Shown here: positions 53,987-64,000 of the stretch, one piece after another
How positions within the stretch are numbered: position 1 is the stretch's first letter
How the letters are laid out: every line of letters begins with the position of its first letter
Source of the DNA: SLRI01 sp942491185
GTDB lineage: Bacteria; Pseudomonadota; Alphaproteobacteria; Geminicoccales; Geminicoccaceae
NCBI GenBank assembly: GCA_942491185.1
Contig: CALOAB010000008.1
Span: 100,823-164,822, forward strand
DNA: 64,000 bases
Direction of reading: 5' to 3'
Notes under the pieces: model-generated
Database searches by the model: none
What the model was told of the DNA's origin: nothing
Seen by the model: only the letters and a program-made list of their open reading frames with translations
Position numbers and translations under genes: made by a program

Positions 53987-55477
53987 GAGCGCGGCCCAAA
54001 GGTGGTGCAATCGGTTCCGTGCGATTGCAGGCGGCGACAGGCCAGGTCGGCCTCTTCCTGGGTCATGCCGACGAAATTGGCCTCGAACCCGCGGCTGTTC
54101 TGCACCACCTTTCGCAGCGCGTCATCCAGCGTGCCCAACTCTTGCAGGGCGGTTTTCAGCAGCACCCGGTCGGCCTGAAACCGTGTGCCATAACGGCCCA
54201 GGTTGATCCCCCAATACCGCCCACCGGACGAGGAGAGCCGCGTGACGACCTCTTGCTCGGTATCGGGCAGGGCGGCGGGGGCGGCGCTGGGCGGCGTGGG
54301 CCGCGCAGGGGACATCACCGAGGCCAGCATCAGGGTCTCGGGGCGCGGGCGCGGCGCGATGGCGGGCACGGTGGGGGTGGGCTGGGGCTGCTCTTCGGCC
54401 TCGGCCAGGATTTCCTGGGCCTCTTGGACGGTGCTGGCCACGTCTTCGGTCAGCGCCGCGATCAGCGCCTCGGTCGGGGCCTCGGCCACCGGGCGACCAC
54501 GCGGCCGCACCGAGGTTTTCAACTGCATCGAAACGCGGATCGTCTTGCCGGCGCTGCGGCCGTCATCGGCGTCCCCGTCGCCGGCCACCACGACGACACC
54601 CCCGCCCTTGCCCAGATAGGGGGTTTGGCGGGTTTGCGCAGGGCGACCCGGCTGGGTGCCCGACGAAACCCCAGGTCCATCAACTCGGCCACCTTGGCAT
54701 TGCGCGTCACGGTGGAGCGCCCGCCAAAGACGGTGGTGATGATCCGCGTGCTGCCGTGCTCGGCCGAGGCCACCAGGTTAAAGCCCGCCGCACGGGTATA
54801 GCCGGTCTTGATCCCGTCGGCGCCCTTGTAGGCGGACAGGAACCGCCGGTTGGTGTTCGGCAGGGTCTTCATCCGGGGATGTCGATCGAGCGGCGTTTGA
54901 ACAGGTTGTAATAATCGGGATAGTCGAAGAACAGGTGGCGCCCGAGCGTGGTCATGTCGCGCGCGGTCGACAGGTGCCCCTCTTCGGTCAGCCCGTGGGC
55001 GTTCTTGAACGTGGTGCGGCTCATCCCCAGCGCCTTGGCGGTGCGGTTCATCCGCCGGGCAAAGGCGGCCTCGGACCCCGAGATCGCCTCGCCGATCGCG
55101 GTGGCGGCATCGTTGGCCGATTTCACCGCCGCGGCGCGGATCAGGTAGCGCAGCTGGATCTTCTGCCCGGGCTTGAGGCCCAGTTTCGACGGCGGCTCGC
55201 TGGCCGCGTGCTTGGAGATCGTCACCATCGTGTCGAGGCTGATCTCGCCATGCTCCACCGCCTCGAAGGCGACGTAGAGCGTCATCATCTTGGTGAGCGA
55301 GGCGGGGTGAAGCCGGGTGTCGGCATTCTCCGCATGGATCACCTCGCCCGTCCGCATGTCCATCACCAGTTCGGCGCGGGGGGCGGCCGAAGCTCCAGTG
55401 GTGGTCTGCACGGCGAAGGACATCGCCGCGACCAGAATTGTCACGTATTGAAAGATCTGCCGAAGACGCCGTTTCAC
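53983..55477 (-). CDS. dacA: D-alanyl-D-alanine carboxypeptidase with SPOR domain, frameshifted
   Basis: This penicillin-binding protein trims peptidoglycan peptides in the periplasm. It has a signal peptide (ending ATTGASA-like near residue 31), SxxK in PASLTKMM, SxN in AVKSANDAATAIG and KTG in DGIKTGYTRAAG. A Pro-rich linker precedes a C-terminal SPOR domain (WGINLGRYGTRFQADRVLL, ending HGTDCTTFGPRS). Frames change near 54870 (before MKTLPNTNRR) and near 54618 (within PPYLGKGGG). With both fixed the length is about 498 residues. Confidence 0.9.
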
Positions 55478-55722
55478 GTCGTCACCTGTATGCTGCTGCC
55501 TGGTTTTGCTCCCCGGATCTTCGCCCGGATGACCGTGTCAGGATAACAGAGCCGGTGCCGCCGGGAAAATACCTGTTTTTCAATGTTTTCGGGGGCTGTG
55601 ATAAGGGGTCGCAGGCAGATTTGGTGCGAAAAGTACAAGAAGCAACAAGATCGGCCATTGTGGCGACAATGTGGCGGTCGCTGTCGGCCGCCAGGGCGAT
55701 CGGCGCCAGTTTGCGGCGCGCG

Positions 55723-56423
55723 TCAGCCGAGCTGCGCCAAATCCGGCAGCGCCGCCGAGGTCCGTCGATCGCGCGAACCGCGGATGGGCGACCGGCGGCT
55801 CGGCATGTTCCAGCGCCCAGGTCAGGTCATGGGGCACATGCACGCCCCAGGCCCCCGCCTCCAGCGCCGGGATCACATCCGACTTCAGGCTGTTGCCCAC
55901 CATCAGCGCGGCCTCCGCCCCGGTGCCGTGGCGGGTGAAGGCGGAGGTATAGGTGGCGCGGGTCTTGTCGGAGACGATCTCGACCGCGTCGAACATCTCC
56001 CCCAGCCCCGATTGCGCCAGCTTGCGCTCCTGGTCGAGCAGGTCGCCCTTGGTGATCAGCACCAGCGTGTGGCCCGGCGCCAGCGCCTCGATCGCCTCGG
56101 CCGCGCCGTCGATCAGGTGGATCGGATGGCGCGAGCATCTCCTGCCCCGCCTCGACGATCTCGCGGATCACCCGCGCCGGCACCCGTTCGCCGGTCACCT
56201 CGATCGCCGTCTCGATCATCGACAGCACGAAGCCCTTGATGCCGAAGCCGTAGTGCCCGAGGTTGCGCCGCTCGGCCGCTTCGAGCCGCTCGGCGAGATG
56301 GTCGGGGTCGGCGTAATCGGCGAGCAGGGCGGCAAAGTGGCCTTGGGTGATCTGGAAGAACTGCTCGTTCTGCCAAAGCGTGTCGTCGGCATCGAAACCG
56401 ATGGTGGTGATCCTGCCGCCCAT
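55723..56423 (-). CDS. HAD-family hydrolase, frameshifted
   Basis: The nucleophile motif is GFDADDTLWQNE near residue 10. The later motifs are LVLITKGDLLDQERK (Lys/Thr region) and LMVGNSLKSDVIPALEAGAWGVHVP (acidic motif). Frames change near 56125 and 55776; with both corrected the protein ends LPDLAQLG at TCA 55723-55725, about 233 residues. The substrate is unknown. It is divergent from clpS. Confidence 0.82.
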
Positions 56424-56570
56424 GAAGCCCCCGATCCGACTTTCTATCCAAAGGAATCTCAGCTTGGCCTTTTTCATGCCGCGCTTTGACGCTATATAGT
56501 CCGTTCTGAAAGAGGCTGAACAGTGCAGCGGAGTAGCTTCGTGTCGCGAGACCCGATTGAACAGATCCTG

Positions 56571-56885
56571 ATGTCCGGTGGGGATGACACGCCCGACGGG
56601 ACGGTCGCGGTCGAAACACGCACCCGCACCAAGAAGCCACCGATGTACAAGGTGCTGCTTCTGAACGACGATTTCACGCCGATGGAATTCGTGGTTCTGG
56701 TGCTCGAGCGGTTCTTCGGCATGAACCATGCCCAGGCTTTCGAGCTGATGCTCACGGTCCACAAGAAAGGGCTCGCCGTTGTCGGCGTGTTCTCCTACGA
56801 GATCGCCGAAACCAAGGTGACGCAGGTGATGGAACTTGCCCGCCAGCAGCAGCACCCGCTGCAATGCACGATGGAGAAGGAATAG
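56571..56885 (+). CDS. clpS: ATP-dependent Clp protease adaptor ClpS
   Basis: This 104-residue adaptor delivers N-degron substrates to ClpA. PPMYKVLLLNDDFTPMEFVVLVLERFF and MLTVHKKGLAVVGVFSYEIAETKV are diagnostic, and the protein ends HPLQCTMEKE. The start is uncertain: ATG 56571 gives the usual length, but GTG codons at 56523 and 56541 are also in frame. Confidence 0.93.
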   Translation: MSGGDDTPDGTVAVETRTRTKKPPMYKVLLLNDDFTPMEFVVLVLERFFGMNHAQAFELMLTVHKKGLAVVGVFSYEIAETKVTQVMELARQQQHPLQCTMEKE

Positions 56886-56941
56886 CGCCGCTCTTCAAGG
56901 CCTGACGGCCTCTCATCGCGAAGAGACAGCGCTTCCCAGCC

Positions 56942-57929
56942 ATGACCGCCTCCCGCCTTTCCCATGCGCTCGCCACCGGCGCCCTCACGATGCCCGCGGG
57001 GCCGCATCGCGGTGTTCGGCCCGCCGCCGGGGTATGACCTGTCCGCGTTGTCCCCCGCCGCGCTCACCCTGGTCAGCCACGATGCTGTCGCCACCCGGCA
57101 TTGGCAAGCCGCCGGCCACGCGGTCACACGCGCCCCGTCCGGCCCCTTTGCCGCCGCGGTGGTGATCCTGCCGCGCGCCCGCGACGCCCAGAAAGCGCTG
57201 CTCGCCGAGGCGGCGGCGCTGGCGCCGCTGGTGCTGGTCGACGGTCAGAAGCACGACGGGGTCGAGACGATCCTGAAGGCGGTGAAGGCGCGCGCGCCGA
57301 TCGCCGGCACCCTGTCCAAGGCCCATGGCAAGCTGTTCTGGGTCGAGGGCGCAAGCTTCCCCGACTGGGCCGCGCAGGCGCGCGATGTCGATGCATGCGC
57401 GATGGGGTTTCGTCACCCGCCCCGGCGTGTTCTCGGCCGACGGGCCCGACAAGGGCTCGCTGGCGCTGGTGGAGGTCTTGCCGCCGCTCAAGGGCACGGT
57501 CGCCGATCTCGGCGCGGGCTGGGGCTTTCTCGCCCGTCACATCCTCGAGAGCGAAGCGGTCACCCAGGTGCACCTGGTCGAGACCGATGCCGTCGCCCTC
57601 GACTGCGCCCGCGAGAACGTGACCGATCCGCGCGCGGCGTTCCACTGGGCCGACGCGACCAGCTGGCGCCCGCCGAGGCGCTGCTCGACACCGTCGTGTC
57701 GAACCCGCCGTTCCATCGCGACCGCGCCGGCGATCCGGGGCTCGGGCGCGCCTTCATCGCCGCCGCCGCCCGGATGCTCGCCCCCTCGGGCAGCTTCTGG
57801 ATGGTCGCCAACCGGCACCTGCCCTACGAGGCGGAGCTCGCGGCCGCCTTCTCGGTCGTCGAGGAAATCGGCGGCACCCCCGGCTTCAAGGTCATCCATG
57901 CAAGAAAGCCCCGCCGGGCCCGGCGTTGA
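56942..57929 (+). CDS. Class I SAM-dependent methyltransferase, RsmC-like, frameshifted
   Basis: The C-terminal half has the SAM-binding motif VADLGAGWGFLARHIL and the N-methyltransferase motif VSNPPFH, as in RsmC, which methylates G1207 of 16S rRNA. The N-terminal half is a degenerate methyltransferase-like domain (IAVFGPPPGYDLSAL, LVDGQKHDGVETILKAV). Frames change near 56998, 57400 and 57668. The end PGFKVIHARKPR is typical. Corrected length is about 328 residues. Confidence 0.85.
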
Positions 57930-58130
57930 TCCGCCGCCCGACGACCCTGTCCCCAAACTGGAAACGGTCACCCCATACACCCGGGTTTTTTGCTGATTTG
58001 AGCTAAATCCAGCACCGGCCCACCCCGCAAACGCCACATTCACCAGATATCCCGCCGCGCGCGGGCGCAAACCGGTTTTTACTTCACCCGGGACGGCTCT
58101 AGGCTCGCCCAAGGGAATCAGGAGACGACC

Positions 58131-58964
58131 ATGTCTTTTTCGATCAACGGCAAGACCGCCATCGTCACCGGCGCCGCCAACGGCGTCGGCCTGTCCATCG
58201 CGCGGCATTTCGCCGAACAGGGCGCCAACGTGGTCTGCGCCGATATCGACGAGGCCAAGCTCATCGAGGAATTCGGGCGCAACCCCGAAAACAGCGACGA
58301 CGGCAACGGCGATGACAGCAACATCCGCATCCACGCGGGCGATCTGCGCACCAAGCTCACGATCACCAACCTGATCGCCGCCGCGGTCGATGCCTTCGAC
58401 CGGGTCGACATCCTCGTCAACGCCTCGCGCCAGGTCATCGCCTCCGACCCGCTCGACATGAAGGACAAGACGGTCGAACTGCTGCTCGAGCAGAACCTGA
58501 TGACCGCGTTGAGGCTCAGCCAGGCAGTCGCCAAGCGCTTCATCGCTCAGGGAGAATCGCTGCCGGAGGATTCCGACGAACAGCTCGGGGGGATCATCAA
58601 CCTCTCGTCCATCGCCTCGACCCGCACCCAGCCCGGGCTGATGGCGTTTTCCATCGCCGCCGCGGCGCTCGAACAGGCGACGCGCGCGCTCGCCGTGGCA
58701 CTGGCGCCGCACCGCATCCGGGTCAACGCGGTCAGCTTCGGCTCGGTGATGAGCGCGTCCTTGCGCGATACGCTGCGCGAAGACCCGGAAATGCGCGGCA
58801 TGATCGTCGACGGCACCCCGCTGGGCCGGATCGCGGGCGCCTCCGAACTGGCCGAGACGGTGCGGTTCCTCGCCTCCGACGGATCCGGCTTCATGACCGG
58901 CCAGGTGCTGACGGTCGATGGCGGGCGCTGCCTGGTCGACGCCGACGGCGCACCGGCGCACTGA
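58131..58964 (+). CDS. SDR-family protein lacking the usual catalytic Tyr and Lys
   Basis: This 277-residue protein has the nucleotide motif TGAANGVGLSIA near residue 13 and LVNASR where NNAG is usual. The active Ser is in IINLSSIAS. The YxxxK motif is replaced by FSIAA (MAFSIAAAALEQATRAL), so classical dehydrogenase chemistry is unlikely. The C-terminus (GSGFMTGQVLTVDGG) is standard. An acidic insert (NSDDGNGDDSN) lies near residue 58. It may bind a nucleotide without catalysing redox, or use other residues. Confidence 0.85.
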   Translation: MSFSINGKTAIVTGAANGVGLSIARHFAEQGANVVCADIDEAKLIEEFGRNPENSDDGNGDDSNIRIHAGDLRTKLTITNLIAAAVDAFDRVDILVNASRQVIASDPLDMKDKTVELLLEQNLMTALRLSQAVAKRFIAQGESLPEDSDEQLGGIINLSSIASTRTQPGLMAFSIAAAALEQATRALAVALAPHRIRVNAVSFGSVMSASLRDTLREDPEMRGMIVDGTPLGRIAGASELAETVRFLASDGSGFMTGQVLTVDGGRCLVDADGAPAH

Positions 58965-58965
58965 C

Positions 58966-59390
58966 GCGCCCGTCCGCCGCACCTGCGCGAGATCCGGCGC
59001 GGCACTCGCGGGCTGCGCCGCGCGCGTTCCGGGATATTTCGCCCGGCACGCGGCGATCGCCGCTTCCAGCCGTTTCTGCTCGGCCTGGAGCGCGGCGAGC
59101 TTGGCGGTCTCGGCCGCGCGGCTGATCGGCCGCTTGTCGAACATCGGCTCGCCGTCCTCGGGCGTGCAGAGCCGCACGAACCCGGTCCGGGTGACACAAT
59201 GGTGCACACCGTGGCGCGACCGTGTCGGCACCAGCCGGTACCCCCGGCCAAGCGCCTCGGCCGTGTCCTGCAGATCCGCCTCCACGGTCCGCAGCTCGGC
59301 CCGGTACGGCGCCTCGCACTGGCCCCGGGGCGTAGTGGCGCAGGCGACCAAGAGCGGCAGGGCCAACAGGACAAGGTGTATCGGGCGCAT
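58966..59390 (-). CDS. Hypothetical lipoprotein
   Basis: The N-terminus (MRPIHLVLLALPLLVAC) is a lipoprotein signal peptide with lipobox LVAC. Mature residues include AELRTVEADLQDTAEALGRGYRLVP and a coiled-coil-like stretch (RAAETAKLAALQAEQKRLEAAIAACRAKYPG). The frame remains open beyond 58966 into the SDR gene on the other strand, so the real stop has probably been lost by an indel near the 3' end. No family recognised. Confidence 0.65.
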
Positions 59391-59502
59391 CGGGGTCACT
59401 CCTTCGGCCCCGAGCCTAACCCGGGCCGGCGCGCGCCGGCAAAACCTCCTTTGCCGCTCCCGTCAATCCTGTTAGCCAATGGCCGACCAATGGAGGACGC
59501 CG

Positions 59503-60396
59503 ATGACCGAAGCCGCCATGACCCAGGAAAAAGCGCGCGCCAGCGCCTGGTTCCGCCAGCTGCGCGACGAAGATCGTCGCCGCCTTCGAGGCGCTGGAGG
59601 ACAGCCCAGGCAGCGGCCCCTTCGCGGCCCGCCCGCCGGGCCGGTTCGAGGTGAGCGAGACCAAGCGCGCCTCCGATGACGGCTCCGACGCCGGCGGCGG
59701 GCTGATGAGCGTGATGCGCGGCGGCCGGGTGTTCGAGAAGGTGGGCGTCAACGTCTCCACGGTCCACGGCACCCTCGGCGACGCGGCGCAGAAGGCGATG
59801 GCCGCGCGCGGCGTGCCGGGGATCGAAGCCGATCCGCGGTTCTGGGCCTCGGGCATCAGCCTCGTGGCCCATATGCAGAACCCGCGCGTGCCTGCCGTGC
59901 ACATGAACACGCGGATGTTCTGGACGCCGAATGCCTGGTGGTTCGGCGGCGGCGCCGACCTCAACCCCTGCATCGAATACGACGAGGACACCGCGCATTT
60001 CCACGCCGCGCTGAAGGCGGCCTGCGATGCGCGCGACCCGGAATACTACGACCGGTTCAAGGCCTGGGCCGACGAGTATTTCTTCGTCCCGCACCGGGGC
60101 CGGGCGCGCGGGGTCGGCGGGATCTTCTACGACGATCTCAACACCGGCGACTGGGAGGCGGATTTCGCCTTCACCCAGGCGGTCGGCCGCGCCTTCCTGC
60201 CCGCCTTCCTGCCGGTCACCGAACGCCGCCGCAATACGCCTGGACCGAGGCCGACAAGGACGCGCAGCTGGTCCACCGCGGGCTCTATGCCGAATACAAC
60301 CTGGTCTACGACCGCGGCACCAAGTTCGGGCTGGCGACGGGGCACGACGCCAACGCGGTGCTGATGAGCCTGCCGCCGCTGGCGAAATGGGTCTGA
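59503..60396 (+). CDS. hemF: Oxygen-dependent coproporphyrinogen III oxidase, frameshifted
   Basis: This is the aerobic counterpart of HemN. SVMRGGRVFEKVGVNVSTVHG, NPRVPAVHMNTRMFW and the family signature WWFGGGADLNPC are intact, and the end VHRGLYAEYNLVYDRGTKFGL, then MSLPPLAKWV, is typical. One extra base near 59567 breaks the N-terminus (expected RDKIVAAFEALE) and another slip lies near 60238. Corrected length is about 297 residues. Confidence 0.92.
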
Positions 60397-60720
60397 GCGC
60401 GCAAGATACCGCCGCCTGGACCGCGCCCCATTGAGTGACACGGGCGCGCTGCTCGTCTGCCCAGCGGGAAATCGCCACGCCACAGGCCGGGGGGTGCGCG
60501 AGCGTCGGCACCCGTCGCCGACGGCGACACCGTGCCGTGATCAACAGCTCAAGGGCACCTCCTCGGTGATCAAGGTCGGCCCAAGATATCCGTCTCGTGG
60601 CGCGATCACGACTCGCTGCGGTGCCCGGCATCGGCCGATCGGTCTCAAGTCCGCCTTCGTGAAGAAAGTGGCCGACTACAAAAAAGGGCGCCCCGAAGTT
60701 TGGCCCGGTCCGCCAGCGGA
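60397..60720. other. Intergenic region between convergent hemF and hemE
   Basis: About 325 bases without a recognisable gene. No FNR box, tRNA or clear terminator hairpin was found. Confidence 0.5.
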
Positions 60721-61774
60721 TCAGGGCGCCGCGCAAGGCGCCGCCTCAACCCCGCGCACCGTGTCGATCATCAGCTGCACGTTCTCGGGGTCGGCGTCCG
60801 GCGTGATGCCGTGGCCGAGGTTGAAGATGTGCGGCCCGCCGGAAAATGCCTTGACGATGGCGCGTGTCTCATCGACCAGAGCCTGCCCGCCGGTCACCAT
60901 GTGCCCGGGCGCGAGGTTGCCCTGCACGCAGCCGTCGACCTGCACGTTCTCGGCCGCCCAGCGCGGGCTCACCGAATTGTCGATCGCCACGCAATCGGCG
61001 CCGGTCGCCTTGGCGAACCCGATGTAGCCCGCCCCCGCCTCGCGCGGGAAGGCGATGACCGGCAGGCCGGGGTGGCGCGCCTTCAGCTCGGTGATGATCC
61101 GCTGCGCCGGCGCGAGCGCGTAGCGGTGGAAATCCTCGCCCTTGAGCGATCCGGCCCAGCTGTCGAACAGCTTGACCACCTCGGCCCCGGCCTCGACCTG
61201 TTTCGACAGGTAGTCGATGGTGCCTTCGGTGATCCGGTCGATCAGCGCCTCGAACAGCGCCCGGTTCTCGGCCTTCAGCGCATGCGCCGGGCCCTGGTCC
61301 TTGGTGCCCTGCCCGGCGATCATGTAGGTCGCCACCGTCCAGGGCGCGCCGGCGAAGCCGATCAGCGTGGTCTCTTCGGGCAATTCGCGCGACAGGCGGC
61401 GCACGGTCTCGTAGATCGGCGCGAGGTGGTCGTGGATGTCAGACGCCGGTTTGAGCTTGTCGAATTCGTCCTGCGTGGTGATCGTCGACAGCCGCGGCCC
61501 CTCGCCGGTGACGAACCACAGATCCGCCCCCAGCGCCTGCGGCAGCAGCAGGATGTCGGCAAACAGGATCGCCGCGTCGAACCCGTAGCGGCGGATCGGC
61601 TGCAGCGTGACCTCGGCGGCCAGTTCGGGGTTGTAGCACAGCGACAGGAAATCCCCGGCCTGGGCGCGCGTGGCGCGGTATTCCGGCAGGTAGCGGCCCG
61701 GCCTGGCGCATCATCCAGATCGGCGGCACGTCCAGGGTCTCGCCCGCAAGGGCACGCAGCAGCAGCTTGGTCAT
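60721..61774 (-). CDS. hemE: Uroporphyrinogen decarboxylase, frameshifted
   Basis: HemE decarboxylates uroporphyrinogen III to coproporphyrinogen III. It starts MTKLLLRALAGETLDVPPIWMMRQAG (complement of 61772-61774). The frame slips near 61700, where RYLPEYRATR is expected. The remainder is intact: LIGFAGAPWTVATYMIAG, LKLFDSWAG-like VVKLFDSWAGSL, IFNLGHGITPDADPENVQ. Corrected length is about 350 residues. It is divergent from hemC. Confidence 0.93.
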
Positions 61775-61889
61775 CGTCGGTCCTTTCGCTCGTCCCGGCT
61801 GGTTCCCAATTGCCGCACCCGTTGTCAAGCGATGGGCGCTGGCGAAGGGGCGTGGACAGGCCGAATTGGCGCGTTTAAACCCCGGGGTC

Positions 61890-62872
61890 ATGACGCTCGA
61901 TCCTGCCCTCCCCCGCCACCCCCCTCAAGATCGGCACCCGCGGCTCGCCGCTGGCGCTGGCCCAGGCGCACGAGACCCGCCGCCGGCTGATGCCCAGGCC
62001 TTCAGCCTGCCCGAAGATGCCTTCGAGATCGTGGTGATCAAGACCACCGGCGACGACGCGGCGCTGATCGCCGCCGACCGTCCGTTGAAGGAGATCGGCA
62101 ACAAGGGGCTGTTCACCAAGGAGATCGAAGAGCAGCTCCTGTCGGGCGGGATCGACATCGCCGTGCATTCGATGAAGGACATGCCGGTGGCGCAGCCAGA
62201 GGGCCTGCTGATCGACTGCTATCTGCCGCGCGAGGATGTGCGCGACGCCTTCGTCTCGCCCGCGCTCGATGGCGTGGCCGATCTGCCCGAGGGCGCGGTC
62301 GTCGGCACCTCGTCGCTGCGCCGCAAGGCGCAGCTGCTCAACCGGCGGCCCGACCTCGAGGTGGTCGAGTTCCGCGGCAACGTGCAGACCCGCATGAAAA
62401 AGCTCGAGGACGGCGTGGCCGAGGCCACCTTCCTCGCCATGGCCGGGCTCAACCGGCTGGGGATGAGCGACGGTGCCGCACGCGGCGATCGCGCCGGAAG
62501 AGATGCTGCCCGCCGTCGCCCAGGGCGCCATCGGCATCGAGCGCCGGGCGGATGACAGCCGCACGGCGGAGATGCTCGAAGCGATTCATCACACGCCGAC
62601 CGGTCAGCGCCTCACCGCCGAACGCGCCTTCCTCGCCGCCCTCGACGGCTCCTGCGAGACGCCGATCGCCGGTCTGGCCGAGCTTGACGGCGGCACGCTG
62701 CGGCTGCGCGGCGAGATCCTGCGCACCGACGGGTCCGAAGCGCTCGCCGACGATGTGACCGGCGCCGGTCGAGGATGGCGCCGAGATGGGCCGCGCCATG
62801 GCGCAGCACCTGCGCGCGGGCGGGCGAGCGGCGCCGACTGAGCCCGGCTTCTTCGACTGGATCCCGTCGTAA
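61890..62872 (+). CDS. hemC: Hydroxymethylbilane synthase (porphobilinogen deaminase), frameshifted
   Basis: HemC joins four porphobilinogens. IKTTGDDA, GLFTKEIEEQLLSGGIDIAVHSMKDMP and GTSSLRRKAQLLNRRPDLEVVEFRGNVQTR are intact. The dipyrromethane cofactor Cys is in LDGSCETPIAGLA. The N-terminus (expected KIGTRGSPLALAQAHE) is broken by slips near 61920 and 61985, the middle near 62470 and the end near 62765. The last residues FFDWIPS and stop TAA 62870-62872 fit another frame. Confidence 0.93.
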
Positions 62873-62879
62873 CGCCCGC

Positions 62880-64000
62880 CGGAGGCGCACGCGCAGCGCC
62901 GGGCAACACCTTGCCGGGGTTCATGATGCCTCGGGTCCAGCGCCGCCTTGATCGCGCGCATCACCGCCAGCGCCACCGGATCCTTGCGCCGTGCCATCGA
63001 GCGCTTTTTCGACAGGCCGATGCCGTGTTCGGCGCTGAACGACCCGCCCATGTCGCGCACCAGCTGCTCGACCGCTTCCATGATCGCGTCGTGCAGGGCG
63101 GCATCGTCGCGGGTCGGGCCAGACGGCGTAATGGATGTTGCCGTCGCCCAGATGGGCCACGATGATCGTTTGGGCGCCCGGATCGAGCATCGGCCAGCCG
63201 CGCCGGTCGCGGTCGAGGAACACCGCGACCGGGTCCAGCGGCAGGGCGATATCGTTGTCGACCGCGGGCTGGCGCGAAAAGGTGATCTCGGCGGCCAGTT
63301 CGCGTCGCTCCCACATCTCGGCGCGCTGGGCCTCTGAGCGGGCGACGACGGCATCCAGCACGGCGCCGCCGTCCATCCCGGCGGCCAGCGTGTCCTCGAG
63401 CAAGGCGACAATGGGCAGGCTGCCGTCGGGGCCCGGGGTGGCATCGCGCGGCGCGGTCGCGCCGATCTCCACCAGCACGTTCACCTCGGATGGGTGGCGA
63501 TCAAAGGGCGCGCGCAGCATCGGCGGCATTCGGCAAGGCGTCGCATATAGGTGCGCGGGCATGTATTCGAACGCCTCGACCGCGCCGCCGGTGTCCTCCT
63601 GCAACCGGTTGAGCAGATCCAGCGCGGCCCCCAGCCCCGGCAGGGCGACCATTGCGGTGGCATAGGCGCGCGGTCGCGGGCACAGTTTCAGCACCGCGGC
63701 GGTGATGATCCCCAGCGTGCCCTCGGCGCCGATCAACAGATCCCGCAGATCGTAGCCCGAGTTGTCCTTGTGCAGCGCGCTCATCAGATCCATCACCTCG
63801 CCCGTCGGGCAACACCACCTCCAGCCCCAGGCACAGCGCCCGGGTATTGCCATAGCGCAGCACGTTGGACCCGCCGGCATTGGTCGACAGCAAGCCGCCG
63901 ATCATGGCCGACCCGCGCGCGCCGAAGGTCAGCGGAAAGATCAGCCCATGTGCCTCGGCCGCGTCGTGCAGCGTCCGACAGGATCACGCCCGCCTCGACC
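62880..64000 (-). CDS. FAD-linked oxidase (D-2-hydroxyacid dehydrogenase, GlcD/DLD type), partial and frameshifted
   Basis: This gene runs off the right edge, so its N-terminus is missing. MIGGLLSTNAGGSNVLRYGNTR and LLIGAEGTLGIITAAVLKL are from the PCMH-type FAD domain. VEAFEYMP, VLVEIG, VAHLGDGNIHY and SAEHGIGLSKK are from the C-terminal domain and include the metal and substrate His residues. Frames change near 63960, 63805, 63110 and 62930; the end MNPGKVLP fits the family. Members oxidise D-lactate, glycolate or D-2-hydroxyglutarate. Confidence 0.85.

Noticed and set aside
57537..59399. A 620-codon minus-strand frame covering the SDR gene and part of the rsmC-like gene
   Set aside because: Only its first 120 or so residues (59390 down to about 59000) look like a protein, the lipoprotein. 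The rest opposes well-supported genes.

Overview
The window does not read as one chromosome. It appears to be three blocks of unrelated DNA joined end to end, with both joins cutting through genes. I infer a chimeric (probably metagenomic) contig, because neither join has a transposase, integrase, attachment site or repeat, and each has half a gene on either side.

Block A (1 to about 31,735) is GC-rich DNA of an alphaproteobacterium that is clearly not the same organism as block C (order uncertain, Rhodospirillales-like). It holds a sugar ABC transporter (end of a MalF-type permease, MalG-type permease, MalK/UgpC ATPase) followed by a frameshifted transketolase. Next comes a tctCBA tricarboxylate transporter on the minus strand. 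An unusual minus-strand cassette follows at 7.6-10.5 kb: a tandem 48-residue TPR protein, two small ORFs possibly joined by -1 frameshifting, and two helically phased repeat arrays upstream. After it lie an SDR, the flagellar set flgB-flgC-fliE-fliQ-fliR-flhB, a LapG-like cysteine proteinase and a GH15 glucoamylase-like enzyme. The block continues with a cyanide-insensitive-type bd oxidase (cydAB), an MFS transporter, an NDH-2 with an extra C-terminal domain, an SDR, a GMC oxidoreductase, two tRNAs and nuoABCDEF. nuoF is cut at the join.

Block B (about 31,736 to 37,520) has much lower GC, AT-rich intergenic DNA and gene types typical of sulfate-reducer-like deltaproteobacteria (Desulfobacterota). 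It holds the N-terminal part of an enoyl-CoA hydratase, a tiny Lys-rich protein, cspA with a terminator and long leader, an acyltransferase, a polyhydroxyalkanoate cluster (phasin-like protein, PhaR, intracellular depolymerase) and the C-terminal part of a B12-type radical SAM protein cut at the second join.

Block C (about 37,549 to 64,000) is Rhodobacteraceae. It begins inside yejB, then yejE and yejF, hemN and fnrL divergent over an FNR box, uspA, ccoNOQP, a DUF2270 remnant, ccoGHIS, an FAH-family hydrolase, dacA with a SPOR domain, a HAD hydrolase, clpS, an rsmC-like methyltransferase, an SDR, a lipoprotein, hemF, hemE, hemC and an FAD-linked oxidase running off the end. Four FNR boxes tie hemN/fnrL, uspA, ccoN and ccoG into one low-oxygen regulon for haem synthesis and cbb3 oxidase. 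Many genes from 43.4 kb onward carry single-base frameshifts even in housekeeping genes (hemC, hemE, hemF, ccoI). This looks like consensus error rather than decay; yejE, yejF, hemN, fnrL, ccoO, ccoQ and ccoP are intact.

The most interesting native biology is at 7.6-10.5 kb in block A.
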